Below are positions 17,173-25,384 of a stretch of 64,000 nt of DNA, in pieces; within the stretch, counting starts at the first letter, position 1, and each line of letters opens with the position of its first letter. The stretch covers positions 5,146,001-5,210,000 of the forward strand of contig NZ_CP107935.1 in NCBI RefSeq assembly GCF_036038375.1, read 5' to 3'. The DNA comes from Streptomyces sp. NBC_00414 (GTDB taxonomy: Bacteria > Actinomycetota > Actinomycetes > Streptomycetales > Streptomycetaceae). The notes beneath the pieces are model-generated. The model ran no database searches, had not been told where the DNA came from, and saw only the letters and a program-made list of their open reading frames with translations. The translations under genes and the position numbers were made by a program.

Positions 17173-17582
17173 GTGCTGTTCCTCCAGAAGCGAGTAGTAC
17201 ATGCCGGTCAGACCGGCTGAGTACGGCTGGTTCCGGGGCAGTTGGCCGACCGCCTCGGTGTTCGTTCACGACGTCGCGAGATCAGAATTGCCCACCGAAT
17301 CCCCGGCGAACCACCCCGGAAGCCGCTATTCGCTCGCAAGCGTGAGTACATGTCGATAAACCCCCTTCACGCCCCCGAAACCGCAGTTCAGGATGGTGCG
17401 GACATCTCAATCCCGTACGCCGCAAGGGATGAAGCGTTCCGTCACTTTTTCAGCCAATCTCCCCGGGCGGGTTCTCACACCGGGCTCCGCCCCAGGTCAA
17501 GCCCTCCGCGGGCCACCGCGGAGGGCCTCTCGGACCCACCCCACCCCTTCCCTTTTTCGAACACCCGTACGAACATAGAAGC
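17173..17582. other. divergent spacer between secreted protein and prim-pol genes
   Basis: No credible coding frame is seen. The stretch holds the ribosome site and presumably the promoter of the secreted protein gene on the left, and a GC hairpin at 17501-17526 upstream of the prim-pol gene. Moderately AT-richer sequence around 17280-17460 may hold promoters, but no -35/-10 pair is convincing. Confidence 0.4.
17501..17526. terminator. 11-bp GC hairpin upstream of the prim-pol gene
   Basis: GCCCTCCGCGG (17501-17511) pairs with CCGCGGAGGGC (17516-17526) over a four-base loop, 56 bases before the prim-pol ATG. There is no T run. It could be a leader structure of that gene rather than a true terminator. 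Confidence 0.4.
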
Positions 17583-18449
17583 ATGGCCACCATCGACCGG
17601 CAGGCCACGACGCTGGCCCTCGCACACGCCCTGTCAGCCGCCGAGCGCGGACTGGCCGTCATCCCGCTGTCCCGGACCAAGCTCCCGGCGCTGCGCTCAC
17701 CCCACCGCGACGACCCGACCGCGCCGCCCTGCCACGGCGAGTGCGACCGTTTCGGACACGGTGTGTACGACGCCTCGACCGACCCCCGCCGCATACGCGC
17801 GCTCTTCGCCGCCGCCCCCTGGGCCACCGGCTACGGCATCGCCTGCGGCCTGGCCCCCCACCACCTCATCGGCATCGACCTGGACACCAAATCCGGTACG
17901 GACTCGTCCGCGGCCCTTCGTGAACTGGCGCTGCGCCACCTGTTCACGATCCCCGAGACGGTCGTCGTGCTGACCCCCAGCGGCGGTCGCCACCTCTGGC
18001 TGAGCGGCCCTCCCGACGCCGTCGTCCCCAACTCCGCGGGCCGACTGGCCCCGGGCATAGACATCCGCGGTGCCGGCGGCTACCTCGTCGGCCCCGGCTC
18101 ACGCACCGAGCACGGCGTCTACAGCACGGCCCCGGGCACCGCACACCTGGCGCCCGCCCCCTGCCCGACCTCGCTGCTGCGCCTTCTCACGCCACCGCCC
18201 CGCACGCCCGGCCCGACGGCCGCCACACAGAGCCAACAGGGCCAGGGCCTCGTCCAGTTCGTCCTCGCCGCCCACGAGGGCCAGCGCAACACCCGCCTGT
18301 TCTGGGCGGCCTGCCGCGCCTACGAGAACGGTCTCGGCCCGCAGTTGACCGAGGCGCTCGTCGACGCCGCCGTCCGCACGGGTCTCACGGAACGCGAGGC
18401 CCGCTCGACGGTCACGTCGGCGTCCCGCATGACCGGCCACCACCCGTAA
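17583..18449 (+). CDS. bifunctional primase/polymerase (prim-pol) N-terminal domain protein
   Basis: A 288-residue archaeo-eukaryotic primase-type protein. LIGIDLDTKSG places the metal-binding Asp99 and Asp101, and GGRHLWL places His137, the catalytic layout of the prim-pol domain. The C-terminal helical part (LVQFVLAAHEGQRNTRLFWAACRAYENG) matches the small domain seen after prim-pol in actinobacterial proteins. No helicase domain is fused. Such stand-alone copies are common in Streptomyces chromosomes, and their role (repair priming or a plasmid remnant) is not established. ATG start at 17583; the gene is isolated. Confidence 0.85.
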   Translation: MATIDRQATTLALAHALSAAERGLAVIPLSRTKLPALRSPHRDDPTAPPCHGECDRFGHGVYDASTDPRRIRALFAAAPWATGYGIACGLAPHHLIGIDLDTKSGTDSSAALRELALRHLFTIPETVVVLTPSGGRHLWLSGPPDAVVPNSAGRLAPGIDIRGAGGYLVGPGSRTEHGVYSTAPGTAHLAPAPCPTSLLRLLTPPPRTPGPTAATQSQQGQGLVQFVLAAHEGQRNTRLFWAACRAYENGLGPQLTEALVDAAVRTGLTEREARSTVTSASRMTGHHP

Positions 18450-18612
18450 CCCACGAAACCGGAAGCCCGCCTCTCCGGGAACGTGGGGAGCCCCGTCCCG
18501 TCCGCCGCCGCCCCAGACAGAGCCGAGCAGACTCCAAGTCGCTGGTTGACCTGCTGCCATCCCTCGTGAGGAAATCACTCGCACATTCGGATCTTGCAGG
18601 GGGAGACACCTG

Positions 18613-18906
18613 ATGCAGTGGCACGCGGCAGCGCAACTGTCGTCACCTGAAACGTACTTCCAGACAGCGGCTTTCTGCCTTGTCGTGGCGGTGACGCTCA
18701 TCGCGGCCGGCCGTCATCAGCGCCGGACGGGGCGCAGCATCATCAGTCCGGACAGGCCCGTACGCGTGGCCGATGTCCTGCTCCCCGAGGCGCCACCCCG
18801 CAAGAGCAAGCGAGTGACGGGCCGGGTGTATCTCTTCGTCGGCTGGTTCCTGGTTCTGGGTGTGGTCGTCAACCTGGTCAACGGCATCAGGGCAGCACGC
18901 AGCTAG
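18613..18906 (+). CDS. small membrane protein with two helices
   Basis: 97 residues. Hydrophobic segments at about 18-32 (TAAFCLVVAVTLIAAG) and 73-89 (YLFVGWFLVLGVVVNLV) flank a basic, Pro-rich loop. ATG start at 18613 with a GGGGGAG site. No family recognised. It lies between the prim-pol gene and the DUF7660-like gene with gaps of about 160 and 95 bases. Confidence 0.65.
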   Translation: MQWHAAAQLSSPETYFQTAAFCLVVAVTLIAAGRHQRRTGRSIISPDRPVRVADVLLPEAPPRKSKRVTGRVYLFVGWFLVLGVVVNLVNGIRAARS

Positions 18907-19001
18907 CCAGTACGCAGCGATCGACCTGATGGCGAGGCGACCGGCAAGACGGCGACCTACCACCGGATCACCACCGGACACCAACTGAGCGGGGCTCTTC
19001 C

Positions 19002-19307
19002 GTGACCATTCCTCTGGCACCCGAAGATCGCATCACCGATCACGAGGCCCTGTGCGCCTTCCTGACGCGCCTACGAGCCGACTACGAGAGTGGCGCCGGG
19101 TGGGAGAATCGGACGCTGGGGCCCTTCCTGGAGGCCCTGGAGGCCTGGGTCTCGGACGCGTCCGGATGGTATGCCGACCATGGGCAGGATCTGCCACCCC
19201 AGGGCGACTGGACGTTCTTCGCCCGCGCACTGGCTGCCGCCCGGATCTACGAGTGGCCGTGCCTCGCCATGCCCGATGGACCGGTGTCTGACGGGGAATC
19301 ACGGTGA
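19002..19307 (+). CDS. DUF7660-like small acidic protein
   Basis: 101 residues, starting GTG at 19002. The pattern FLTRLRADYESGAGWENRTL, FLEALEAWVSD and DWTFFARALAAARIYEW matches the small DUF7660-type family found in many bacteria, often near toxin or immunity genes. No signal peptide or membrane segment. The ribosome site is weak. Function unknown. The downstream hairpin ends the transcript. Confidence 0.7.
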   Translation: MTIPLAPEDRITDHEALCAFLTRLRADYESGAGWENRTLGPFLEALEAWVSDASGWYADHGQDLPPQGDWTFFARALAAARIYEWPCLAMPDGPVSDGESR

Positions 19308-19327
19308 CCGGCGGACAGCGCGCATGA

Positions 19328-19366
19328 GAACGGCCCCCGACCGATGTACCTGGTCAGGGGCCGTTC
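19328..19366. terminator. hairpin between DUF7660-like gene and tRNA-Ser
   Basis: GAACGGCCCC (19328-19337) with GACC pairs with GGTC and GGGGCCGTTC (19357-19366), one mismatch bulge and an eight-base loop. It lies between two convergent units and can serve both. Confidence 0.65.
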
Positions 19367-19371
19367 ACCTG

Positions 19372-19458
19372 CGGTGGGTGTGGGATTTGAACCCACGGTC
19401 ACATCGCTGCGACGACGGTTTTCAAGACCGTTCCCTTAGGCCGCTCGGGCAACCCACC
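19372..19458 (-). tRNA. tRNA-Ser (anticodon TGA)
   Basis: An 87-base class II tRNA with acceptor GGTGGGT/ACCCACC, discriminator G, anticodon stem ACGGT/ACCGT with loop CTTGAAA (anticodon TGA), a long variable arm and T-arm GGGTTCAAATCCC. CCA is not encoded. Confidence 0.95.
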
Positions 19459-19499
19459 CCGCGCCGCTGAGAGATCGGCGCGGGGACAAGACTAACCGG

Positions 19500-21077
19500 T
19501 CAGCTGTCGCCCTCGCGCTGGCCCAGGGTCACTTCGGCCGTCCGCTGCTTGCCGTCGCGGGTGTAGGTGAGCTTGACGGTGTCGCCGGGCTGGTGGGTCC
19601 AGATCTCGCCGATGAGGGTCGGGCCGCTGTCGATCACGCGGTCGTCGAGCTTGGTGATGACGTCGCCGGGCTTGAGGCCGGCCTTGTCGGCGGGCCCGTT
19701 CGGCGTGACCGCGTCCGAGTTGTTCGCGCCCTCTTCGGTGATCTTCGCGCCCGTGCCCTCGTCCAGGGCGACCGAGGCGCCGATGACCGGGTAGACGGGC
19801 TTGCCGGTCTTGATGAGCTGCTGGGCGACGGTCTTCGCCTGGTTGACCGGGATCGCGAAGCCCAGACCGATGGAGCCGGACTGGCTCGTACCGCTGCCGC
19901 CGCTCGTGGACTGGATCGCGGAGTTGATGCCGATCACCGAGCCCTTGGCGTCCAGGAGCGGGCCGCCGGAGTTGCCCGGGTTGATCGAGGCGTCGGTCTG
20001 CAGGGCGCTCATGTACGAGGCCTTGCTGCTGGAGCTGCCGTCGCTGGAGGCCACCGGGCGGTTCTTGGCGCTGATGATGCCCGTGGTCACCGTGTTCGAA
20101 AGCCCGAAGGGAGCGCCGATCGCGATGGTCGAGTCGCCGACCGCGATCTTGTCCGAGTTGCCGAGCGGCAGCGGCTTGAGGTTGTCCGGCGCGTTCTTGA
20201 GCTTGATGACCGCGACGTCGTAACCCTGGGCGTGGCCGACCACTTCGGCGTCGTACTTCTTGCCGTTCGAGAAGGTCGCCGACAGCTTGCCGCTCTCGAC
20301 CGCCTCGGCCACCACGTGGTTGTTGGTGAGGATGTGGCCCTGGGTGTCGAACACGAAGCCGGTGCCCGTGCCGCCCTCGCCGTTGCTGCCCTCGGCCTCG
20401 ATGGTGACCGTGCTCGGCAGCGCCGTGGCGGCCACGCTCGCGACCGTGCCCGCGTCGCGCTTGAGGTCGCCGCCGCTCTCGGACGAGGAGACCGTCGTCG
20501 AACCCGAGGAGTCGTCGTTGCGGTCCGCCGCCCAGTAGCCGATGCCACCGCCGACGCCGCCCGCGATCAGCGCGGCCACCAGGACCGCGGCGACGAGGCC
20601 ACCGCGCCCGCCGGACTTCGGCTTCGGAGCGGGCTGCTGGTACGAGGCGCCCCAGACATCACCGGAGCCGCCCTCGCCCCCGCCCCCGCCCGCACCACCG
20701 TACGGCCCCGAACCGCCCTCGCCGCCGCCTCCGTACGGACCGGAGCCGCCCTCGCCCGCGCCCCCGTAGGGACCCGAGCCGCTCGCGTTCGCGTACGCGG
20801 GCGTGGTCGGCGGGGGAGGCGGCCAGGCGCCCCCCTCCGGAGCGGGGGCGGCGCCCTGCGGAGCCCCGGGAGGCGTCGGCGGCAGCGTGGCCGTCGGCGC
20901 GTCTCCCTGGAAGGAGCCCTGCCCCTGGGGCTGATTCGTGCCCTCATGGGGACCCGCGGGGCCCGCTCCCGGCGAAACCGCCTGCCCCGGGGGCACGGAA
21001 GCAGCGGGAGTAGCCACCGGCACGGGAGGTGCAGACGGGGCCGGGGGTACTGCGGTGCCCTCGTTCTCGGTGCTCAC
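19500..21077 (-). CDS. HtrA/DegP-like membrane-anchored serine protease with PDZ domain
   Basis: 525 residues. A long Pro/Gly-rich cytosolic N-terminus (about 1-155, with SGPYGGxGEGG repeats) precedes one membrane helix (about 160-184). The trypsin-like domain (about 210-420) has the triad His254 (TNNHVV), Asp287 (GYDVAVIKL) and Ser370 (GNSGGPL). A C-terminal PDZ domain follows (about 430-520, GPADKAGLKPGDVI). This is the standard layout of actinobacterial HtrA proteins that degrade or refold damaged proteins outside the membrane. GTG start at 21077 with GAGGAAGAG. The repeat-rich N-terminus is much longer than in E. coli DegS/DegP and is common in Streptomyces. Confidence 0.92.
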   Translation of the reverse strand: MSTENEGTAVPPAPSAPPVPVATPAASVPPGQAVSPGAGPAGPHEGTNQPQGQGSFQGDAPTATLPPTPPGAPQGAAPAPEGGAWPPPPPTTPAYANASGSGPYGGAGEGGSGPYGGGGEGGSGPYGGAGGGGGEGGSGDVWGASYQQPAPKPKSGGRGGLVAAVLVAALIAGGVGGGIGYWAADRNDDSSGSTTVSSSESGGDLKRDAGTVASVAATALPSTVTIEAEGSNGEGGTGTGFVFDTQGHILTNNHVVAEAVESGKLSATFSNGKKYDAEVVGHAQGYDVAVIKLKNAPDNLKPLPLGNSDKIAVGDSTIAIGAPFGLSNTVTTGIISAKNRPVASSDGSSSSKASYMSALQTDASINPGNSGGPLLDAKGSVIGINSAIQSTSGGSGTSQSGSIGLGFAIPVNQAKTVAQQLIKTGKPVYPVIGASVALDEGTGAKITEEGANNSDAVTPNGPADKAGLKPGDVITKLDDRVIDSGPTLIGEIWTHQPGDTVKLTYTRDGKQRTAEVTLGQREGDS

Positions 21078-21355
21078 AGCTCTTCCTCTCGATCCACGGC
21101 TGTTCAGTAAGTACGCATCCGGTCACGTTCGGTCGCGTGTGTTCAGGACTCCGCCACGCGTGTTCGGGGACCGGCACGATTCAGCTGTGCATGTGCTTTT
21201 GTATGCCGTCAGCTTTTCCCACGGGACGTCAGGGCGCCATAAGCGGCACCTGTGACTCCGAGATCTTTATTTATATAGGACAGGTCTGACAAAACCACTG
21301 CACGGCCCGTGCCGCCGACCCCACGCGTACCCACTCGCAGTGGCACCATGACGCG

Positions 21356-22168
21356 GTGACCCACGCACGACAGCACCTGACCCAGGTCGTCGCTCACCGC
21401 GGTGCCTCCGAAGAGGCCCCCGAGCACACCCTGGCCGCGTACGAGAAAGCGATCGAGGACGGGGCCGATGCCCTTGAGTGCGATGTACGGCTGACCGCGG
21501 ACGGGCATCTCGTCTGCGTCCACGACCGCCGCGTCAACCGCACCTCCAACGGCCGCGGCGCCGTCTCCGCCCTGGAGCTCGCGGATCTCGCCGCCCTGGA
21601 CTTCGGCTCCTGGAAGAACCGCGACGAGGCACCCGAATGGGAGCAGCAGCGGCCCCCTTCATGGGAGCAGCAGTCCGTCCTCACCCTGGAACGCCTGCTC
21701 GAACTCGTGGCCGACGCCGGCCGCCCCGTACGGCTCGCCATCGAGACGAAACACCCCACGCGCTGGGCCGGCCAGGTCGAGGAACGCCTGCTGATCCTTC
21801 TGAAGCGCTTCGGCCTCGACGCACCGCCCTCGCCCGACGAGTCACCGGTGCGCGTCATGAGCTTCTCGGCGCGCTCCCTCCAGCGCGTCCGCGCCGCGTC
21901 CCCGACGATGCCGACGGTCTATCTGCTGCAGTTCGTCTCACCCCGGCTGCGTGACGGACGGCTGCCCCCGGGGGTCCGGATCGCCGGGCCCTCGATGCGG
22001 ATCGTGCGCAATCACCCGGCGTACATCGAGCGCCTGAAGCGGGCCGGTCACCAGGTTCACGTGTGGACGGTGAACGATTCCGAGGACGTCGACCTCTGTC
22101 TCGGGCTCGGCGTCGACGCCATCATCACCAACCGCCCGCGCGCGGTGTTGCACCAGCTCGGACGCTGA
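21356..22168 (+). CDS. glycerophosphodiester phosphodiesterase
   Basis: 270 residues of the GDPD TIM-barrel family, which hydrolyses glycerophosphodiesters to glycerol-3-phosphate and an alcohol. Signature parts: VVAHRGASEEAPEHT (catalytic His and Arg), ALECDVRLTADGHLVCVHD (metal-binding Glu/Asp and second catalytic His) and IETKHP, with C-terminal HVWTVNDSEDV and DAIITNRP. No signal peptide, so it is likely cytosolic. An insert with PEWEQQRPPSWEQQ (about residues 93-106) looks like a short internal duplication. GTG start at 21356; an overlapping ATG ten bases before is out of frame. Confidence 0.9.
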   Translation: MTHARQHLTQVVAHRGASEEAPEHTLAAYEKAIEDGADALECDVRLTADGHLVCVHDRRVNRTSNGRGAVSALELADLAALDFGSWKNRDEAPEWEQQRPPSWEQQSVLTLERLLELVADAGRPVRLAIETKHPTRWAGQVEERLLILLKRFGLDAPPSPDESPVRVMSFSARSLQRVRAASPTMPTVYLLQFVSPRLRDGRLPPGVRIAGPSMRIVRNHPAYIERLKRAGHQVHVWTVNDSEDVDLCLGLGVDAIITNRPRAVLHQLGR

Positions 22169-22392
22169 AACCGGTCCCCTCACGGCCCCCACAGGCCCCG
22201 CACGTTTCGCCCGCGGGGCGCCACATCTCGGCCATTCCGTCGAATTCGGGCCACTCGATTACAGGGAGTGCTCCGGCGCACTCGTTCCGTGTTCGATCGT
22301 TACGAGTGCGTCACTGCACGTGCATTGGCCGGTTTCCGGTCCATCCCAGGAGGGCATCCACACCGTGGCGTGGGGCAAAGGAGGTCTCGGGG

Positions 22393-22935
22393 GTGGCGTT
22401 GGTGGTGGCACAGGAGGTGCCCACGTCGTCGAGCATGGCCGTACCCCATGGCCCTGCGGGCGTGGGAGAAGCAAGACACCGGATGCGGGATCAACTGCGC
22501 ACGGGAGGTGTCACGGAAACGGTCATCGACGATGCCGTACTGATCCTTTCCGAACTACTGAGCAATGCCTGCCGGCACGGCAGGCCGTTGGGTGACGCCC
22601 TGGCCGGGGACGGCGACGTCCGGGCCGCGTGGCGTGTCGAACCGACCGGCAGACTCACCGTCGAGGTGACGGACGGCGGTGGTCCGACCCGTCCGGTTCC
22701 GGCCACGCCCTCGGTCACCGCGCGCGGCGGTCGCGGGCTGAACATCATCACGGCGCTGGCCGACGACTGGGGTGTCCGGGACGACACCCGCGGTGAGGTC
22801 ACGGTGTGGGTGGTCGTGCACAAGGACGCCTGCGCCGTCCGCCGGCGGGACGACTTCGCCGCGCGGGTCACGGCCCCCGCGGTGTCCGCGATATCCGACC
22901 TGGGCTTCGGCGAAGCCTTCGAGGGTCTGGACTGA
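22393..22935 (+). CDS. RsbW-like ATP-binding regulatory kinase
   Basis: 180 residues with a GHKL ATPase fold: N box LILSELLSNACRHG, metal-box VEVTDGGGP and lid GGRGLNIITAL. These match the serine kinase/anti-sigma family (RsbW/SpoIIAB), common in Streptomyces. The GTG at 22393 is chosen because a perfect AAAGGAGG lies eight bases before it, although the frame is open for over 300 bases upstream. No anti-sigma-antagonist gene is adjacent, so the partner is unknown. Confidence 0.82.
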   Translation: MALVVAQEVPTSSSMAVPHGPAGVGEARHRMRDQLRTGGVTETVIDDAVLILSELLSNACRHGRPLGDALAGDGDVRAAWRVEPTGRLTVEVTDGGGPTRPVPATPSVTARGGRGLNIITALADDWGVRDDTRGEVTVWVVVHKDACAVRRRDDFAARVTAPAVSAISDLGFGEAFEGLD

Positions 22936-23275
22936 GGCGGGCCACGGCAGCACGCCCGACCCGGGCGGAGCCACCGGCCCGCAGCAGTCCGCAGCAGTCC
23001 ACGGCAATCCACAGCAGGTGGAGCGGGTGGAGCACCGACCGATCAGTCCGTGACAGTCCGGAGCAGGCGGAGCCGGCCGACCCGCACCGGGCTCCCGACA
23101 GCCCGGAGCACCCCGAGCACTCGGGCCGAAGCAGACGGAAGTGCTGGTTCCGGGACGAACCGAAGCGCCGCCCAGGCGATGACCCGGCACGTTGTCCACA
23201 GGGTCCCGTGGGTCCTCGTACGAGCGGCTAGGCTCGCGCCCGTACGAGTCGAGCCGTAACCGGGAGACATCCACG
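22936..23275. other. spacer upstream of the SEC-C protein gene
   Basis: No convincing coding frame is seen. It contains repeated CAGCAGTCC and GGAGC motifs, one perfect DnaA box (23192-23200) and a TAGGCT hexamer at 23229-23234 that is a plausible -10 for the SEC-C gene. No good -35 accompanies it. Confidence 0.35.
23192..23200. promoter_or_regulatory. isolated perfect DnaA box
   Basis: TTGTCCACA matches the Streptomyces DnaA-box consensus exactly. It stands alone, about 75 bases upstream of the SEC-C protein gene, so it may act as a single regulatory or titration site or occur by chance. Confidence 0.4.
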
Positions 23276-24265
23276 ATGGCCAAGAAGCGACCCCAGACGA
23301 AGGCCAAGCAGCCGCAGCGGCAGGATGGGGCCCGCGCCGCCGGCGCAGACGGACACGTCCCGGTTGTCGGAGCACGCGAGCCCTGCCCCTGCGGCAGCGG
23401 CCGCCGCTACAAGGCGTGTCACGGCCGCGCCGCCGCGCACGCCGTGACCGAGCTGGTCCACCGGCCGTTCGAGGGCCTGCCGAGCGAGGGCGACTGGATC
23501 GCGCTGCGCGAGCTGGTGCCCGCGGCGACCGTCGCGCTGCACCTGAAGGAAGCCCTCCCGGAGGGCGTCCCCTCGGTCACCCTCGCGACGGTGCTGCCGA
23601 TGGCGTGGCCGGCGCTGCGCCGCGAGGACGGTTCGGTCCTCATCGGCCTGCAGAACGACACGGCGTCCGGTGACATCAGCCGCGACCTGGCCGACACGCT
23701 CCAGCGCGCGCTCACCGCGGAGCCCGGCACTCCGGTGCAGGGCCGCCGCGCCCCGAGCGACGGAGTGCGCCTGCAGGATCTCCTCGACCCCGAAGGCGCG
23801 TTCGAGCCAGTTGTGCACGCGGGCTTCGAATTCTGGGTTCCGGACGCGCAGAACGCGACCACGGAGGTGTCCGCCTCCCTGGAGCGGGCCAACGCCGCCG
23901 CCATCCCGACGGTGAAGCTCGCCGGCGTCGACGCGGCGTACTGGTGCGAGACCCCCGACAAGAACCACCTGCGCTGGGTCATGCCGCACCCCGAGGAGCA
24001 GCTTCTGGACGCGCTCGCGCGGCTGCACGCGGAGGGCCGGTCGAGCCTCGGGGAGGGCACTCGTCTGGTCGGTTCCTTCCGTGCCCACGGCCTCACCGTC
24101 CCGGTCTGGGACCTGCCGACGGGTGTCGCTGCCGAGGACATCGAGAAGCCGGCGTCCGAGTTCGCCGAGCGGCTCGCCGCGGCGCTGGCCACGGACGCGC
24201 CGCTCACCGCGGACGAGCGCCGGGCGCGTGGCGGCCTCACCAACCGCCAGGTCACCCTCAGCTGA
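23276..24265 (+). CDS. DUF5926 protein with SEC-C zinc motif
   Basis: 329 residues. A Lys/Gln/Arg-rich N-terminus is followed by a SEC-C motif (CPCGSGRRYKACHG, about residues 38-51), a short zinc-binding module also found at the end of SecA. The rest matches the actinobacterial DUF5926 family (LLDPEGAFEPVVHAGFEFWVPD; YWCETPDKNHLRWVMPHPEE; ERRARGGLTNRQVTLS). Likely cytosolic. Function unknown; the SEC-C motif suggests ribosome or protein contact. The ATG at 23276 with CGGGAGA upstream is preferred over an earlier in-frame start lying in non-coding sequence. Confidence 0.85.
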   Translation: MAKKRPQTKAKQPQRQDGARAAGADGHVPVVGAREPCPCGSGRRYKACHGRAAAHAVTELVHRPFEGLPSEGDWIALRELVPAATVALHLKEALPEGVPSVTLATVLPMAWPALRREDGSVLIGLQNDTASGDISRDLADTLQRALTAEPGTPVQGRRAPSDGVRLQDLLDPEGAFEPVVHAGFEFWVPDAQNATTEVSASLERANAAAIPTVKLAGVDAAYWCETPDKNHLRWVMPHPEEQLLDALARLHAEGRSSLGEGTRLVGSFRAHGLTVPVWDLPTGVAAEDIEKPASEFAERLAAALATDAPLTADERRARGGLTNRQVTLS

Positions 24266-24294
24266 CCTCGGCCGACGCCCGGCGGAAACCCGCT

Positions 24295-24320
24295 CCCGGC
24301 TGACCGACCGGTCAGCCGGG
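24295..24320. terminator. 11-bp hairpin after the SEC-C gene
   Basis: CCCGGCTGACC (24295-24305) pairs with GGTCAGCCGGG (24310-24320) across GACC, 30 bases after the stop codon. It is a likely terminator of the SEC-C gene. Confidence 0.6.
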
Positions 24321-24345
24321 CGACAGGTGTACAAAGCGGGTGACT

Positions 24346-24484
24346 CCTGTCACAACTCCCGGTCGTGACAGGCGAATCGGTGTCTGAATAGCCGAGATCG
24401 AATTTGCGAACCGCCGATCTCTTGTTACCGTTCCAATAGCCCGGTTGCTGGTGCATCCCCCGTCGCCAGCAACCGGGTCTTTTC
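24346..24484 (+). ncRNA. possible small RNA ending in a classic terminator
   Basis: Between the first terminator of the SEC-C gene and the next gene (minus strand) lie an inverted repeat (CCTGTCAC 24346-24353 / GTGACAGG 24365-24372), an AT-richer segment, and a strong rho-independent terminator: CCCGGTTGCTGG (24440-24451) / CCAGCAACCGGG (24466-24477) followed by TCTTTTC. A T-tailed terminator 120 bases after a first one suggests a separate short transcript. It may instead be only a back-up terminator. Confidence 0.3.
24440..24484 (+). terminator. rho-independent terminator with T-tail
   Basis: A 12-bp perfect stem (24440-24451 with 24466-24477), a 14-base loop and a TCTTTTC tail, in the plus direction. 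It sits in the spacer between convergent genes. Confidence 0.8.
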
Positions 24485-24518
24485 ATGTCCGGATACGGGA
24501 CCGTCGTCGGCGATGTTC

Positions 24519-25328
24519 TCAACGCCCGTTCTGCGCAGGCGAGTTGCTCCCCGAGCGCAGAAGCAGCGGTCCGTCGGCGTCCTTCGCGAACTCGGCGACC
24601 GCCGTGTACCGCGACGCCTCGCCGGCCGTCCGCTCCCGGGGTGTCTCGCACACCTCCGGCTCGTCGTCCGCGCCCACCGCGCAGTACATCCGCACCGTGC
24701 GGTCGCCGGGCGCCATGAGGGTCAGTACGGACCTGAGATCGTCACCGGTCGCGTTGCGGTAGTAGGTCCGCGCCCATGTCTCCCGCCCCTGTGTCAGCAC
24801 GCACGTCTGTGCCTCGATGCCGTCGGGGGAAGCGAGTTCGGGTCCGCAGCGGGCGGCGGTGGCGAGCCCCACGCCGAGCGTCAGAGGGCCCCTGGGTGCC
24901 GCGGGGCGCGCCCCGGGCGCCCTGCCGTCGGCGCGACCGGAGACGGGCGCCTCGCCGGAGCCATGACCGCCGGAAAGAGGACCGCCGGAATCGGAGCTGT
25001 GGAAACCAGGACCACCGGATCCAGAACCGCCGGAACCGGAGCTGTCGGATCCAGCGCCGCCGGATCCAGGACCACCGGCGTCACGACCACCGGCGTCACG
25101 GCCGCTGTCGTCCGAGGAGTGTGCCGATGCGCGTGCGGAAGAGGATGCGGATGCGGGAGCCTCGCCACCCGTCGGCCCCGCGGAGGCCACGGCCAGCGGC
25201 AGCGCGGCCGTGAGGACGACGATGCCCGCCAGCACCGTCAAGCGGACTTTTCGGGGGTTCAGAGGGTCCGGGAGGCCAAGAGGGTCCGGGAGAGAGTCCG
25301 GGGGTCGTCCCCCGGAGTGACGCAGCAT
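24519..25328 (-). CDS. hypothetical exported protein with Gly/Ser repeats
   Basis: 269 residues. One hydrophobic segment at about 29-50 (LTVLAGIVVLTAALPLAVASA) acts as signal or anchor. It is followed by a Gly/Ser/Asp low-complexity stretch (about 60-135). The folded C-terminal part has two or three Cys (ARCGPELASPDGIEAQTC; MYCAVGADDEPEVC) that may form disulfides outside the cell. No family recognised. The ribosome site before the ATG at 25328 is weak, and a later start just before the hydrophobic segment is possible. Confidence 0.65.
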   Translation of the reverse strand: MLRHSGGRPPDSLPDPLGLPDPLNPRKVRLTVLAGIVVLTAALPLAVASAGPTGGEAPASASSSARASAHSSDDSGRDAGGRDAGGPGSGGAGSDSSGSGGSGSGGPGFHSSDSGGPLSGGHGSGEAPVSGRADGRAPGARPAAPRGPLTLGVGLATAARCGPELASPDGIEAQTCVLTQGRETWARTYYRNATGDDLRSVLTLMAPGDRTVRMYCAVGADDEPEVCETPRERTAGEASRYTAVAEFAKDADGPLLLRSGSNSPAQNGR

Positions 25329-25384
25329 GAAAGGGACGATAACGAGCGAGGGCGGGCGCGCGGCGAACCGCGCGCCCGAGTCCC

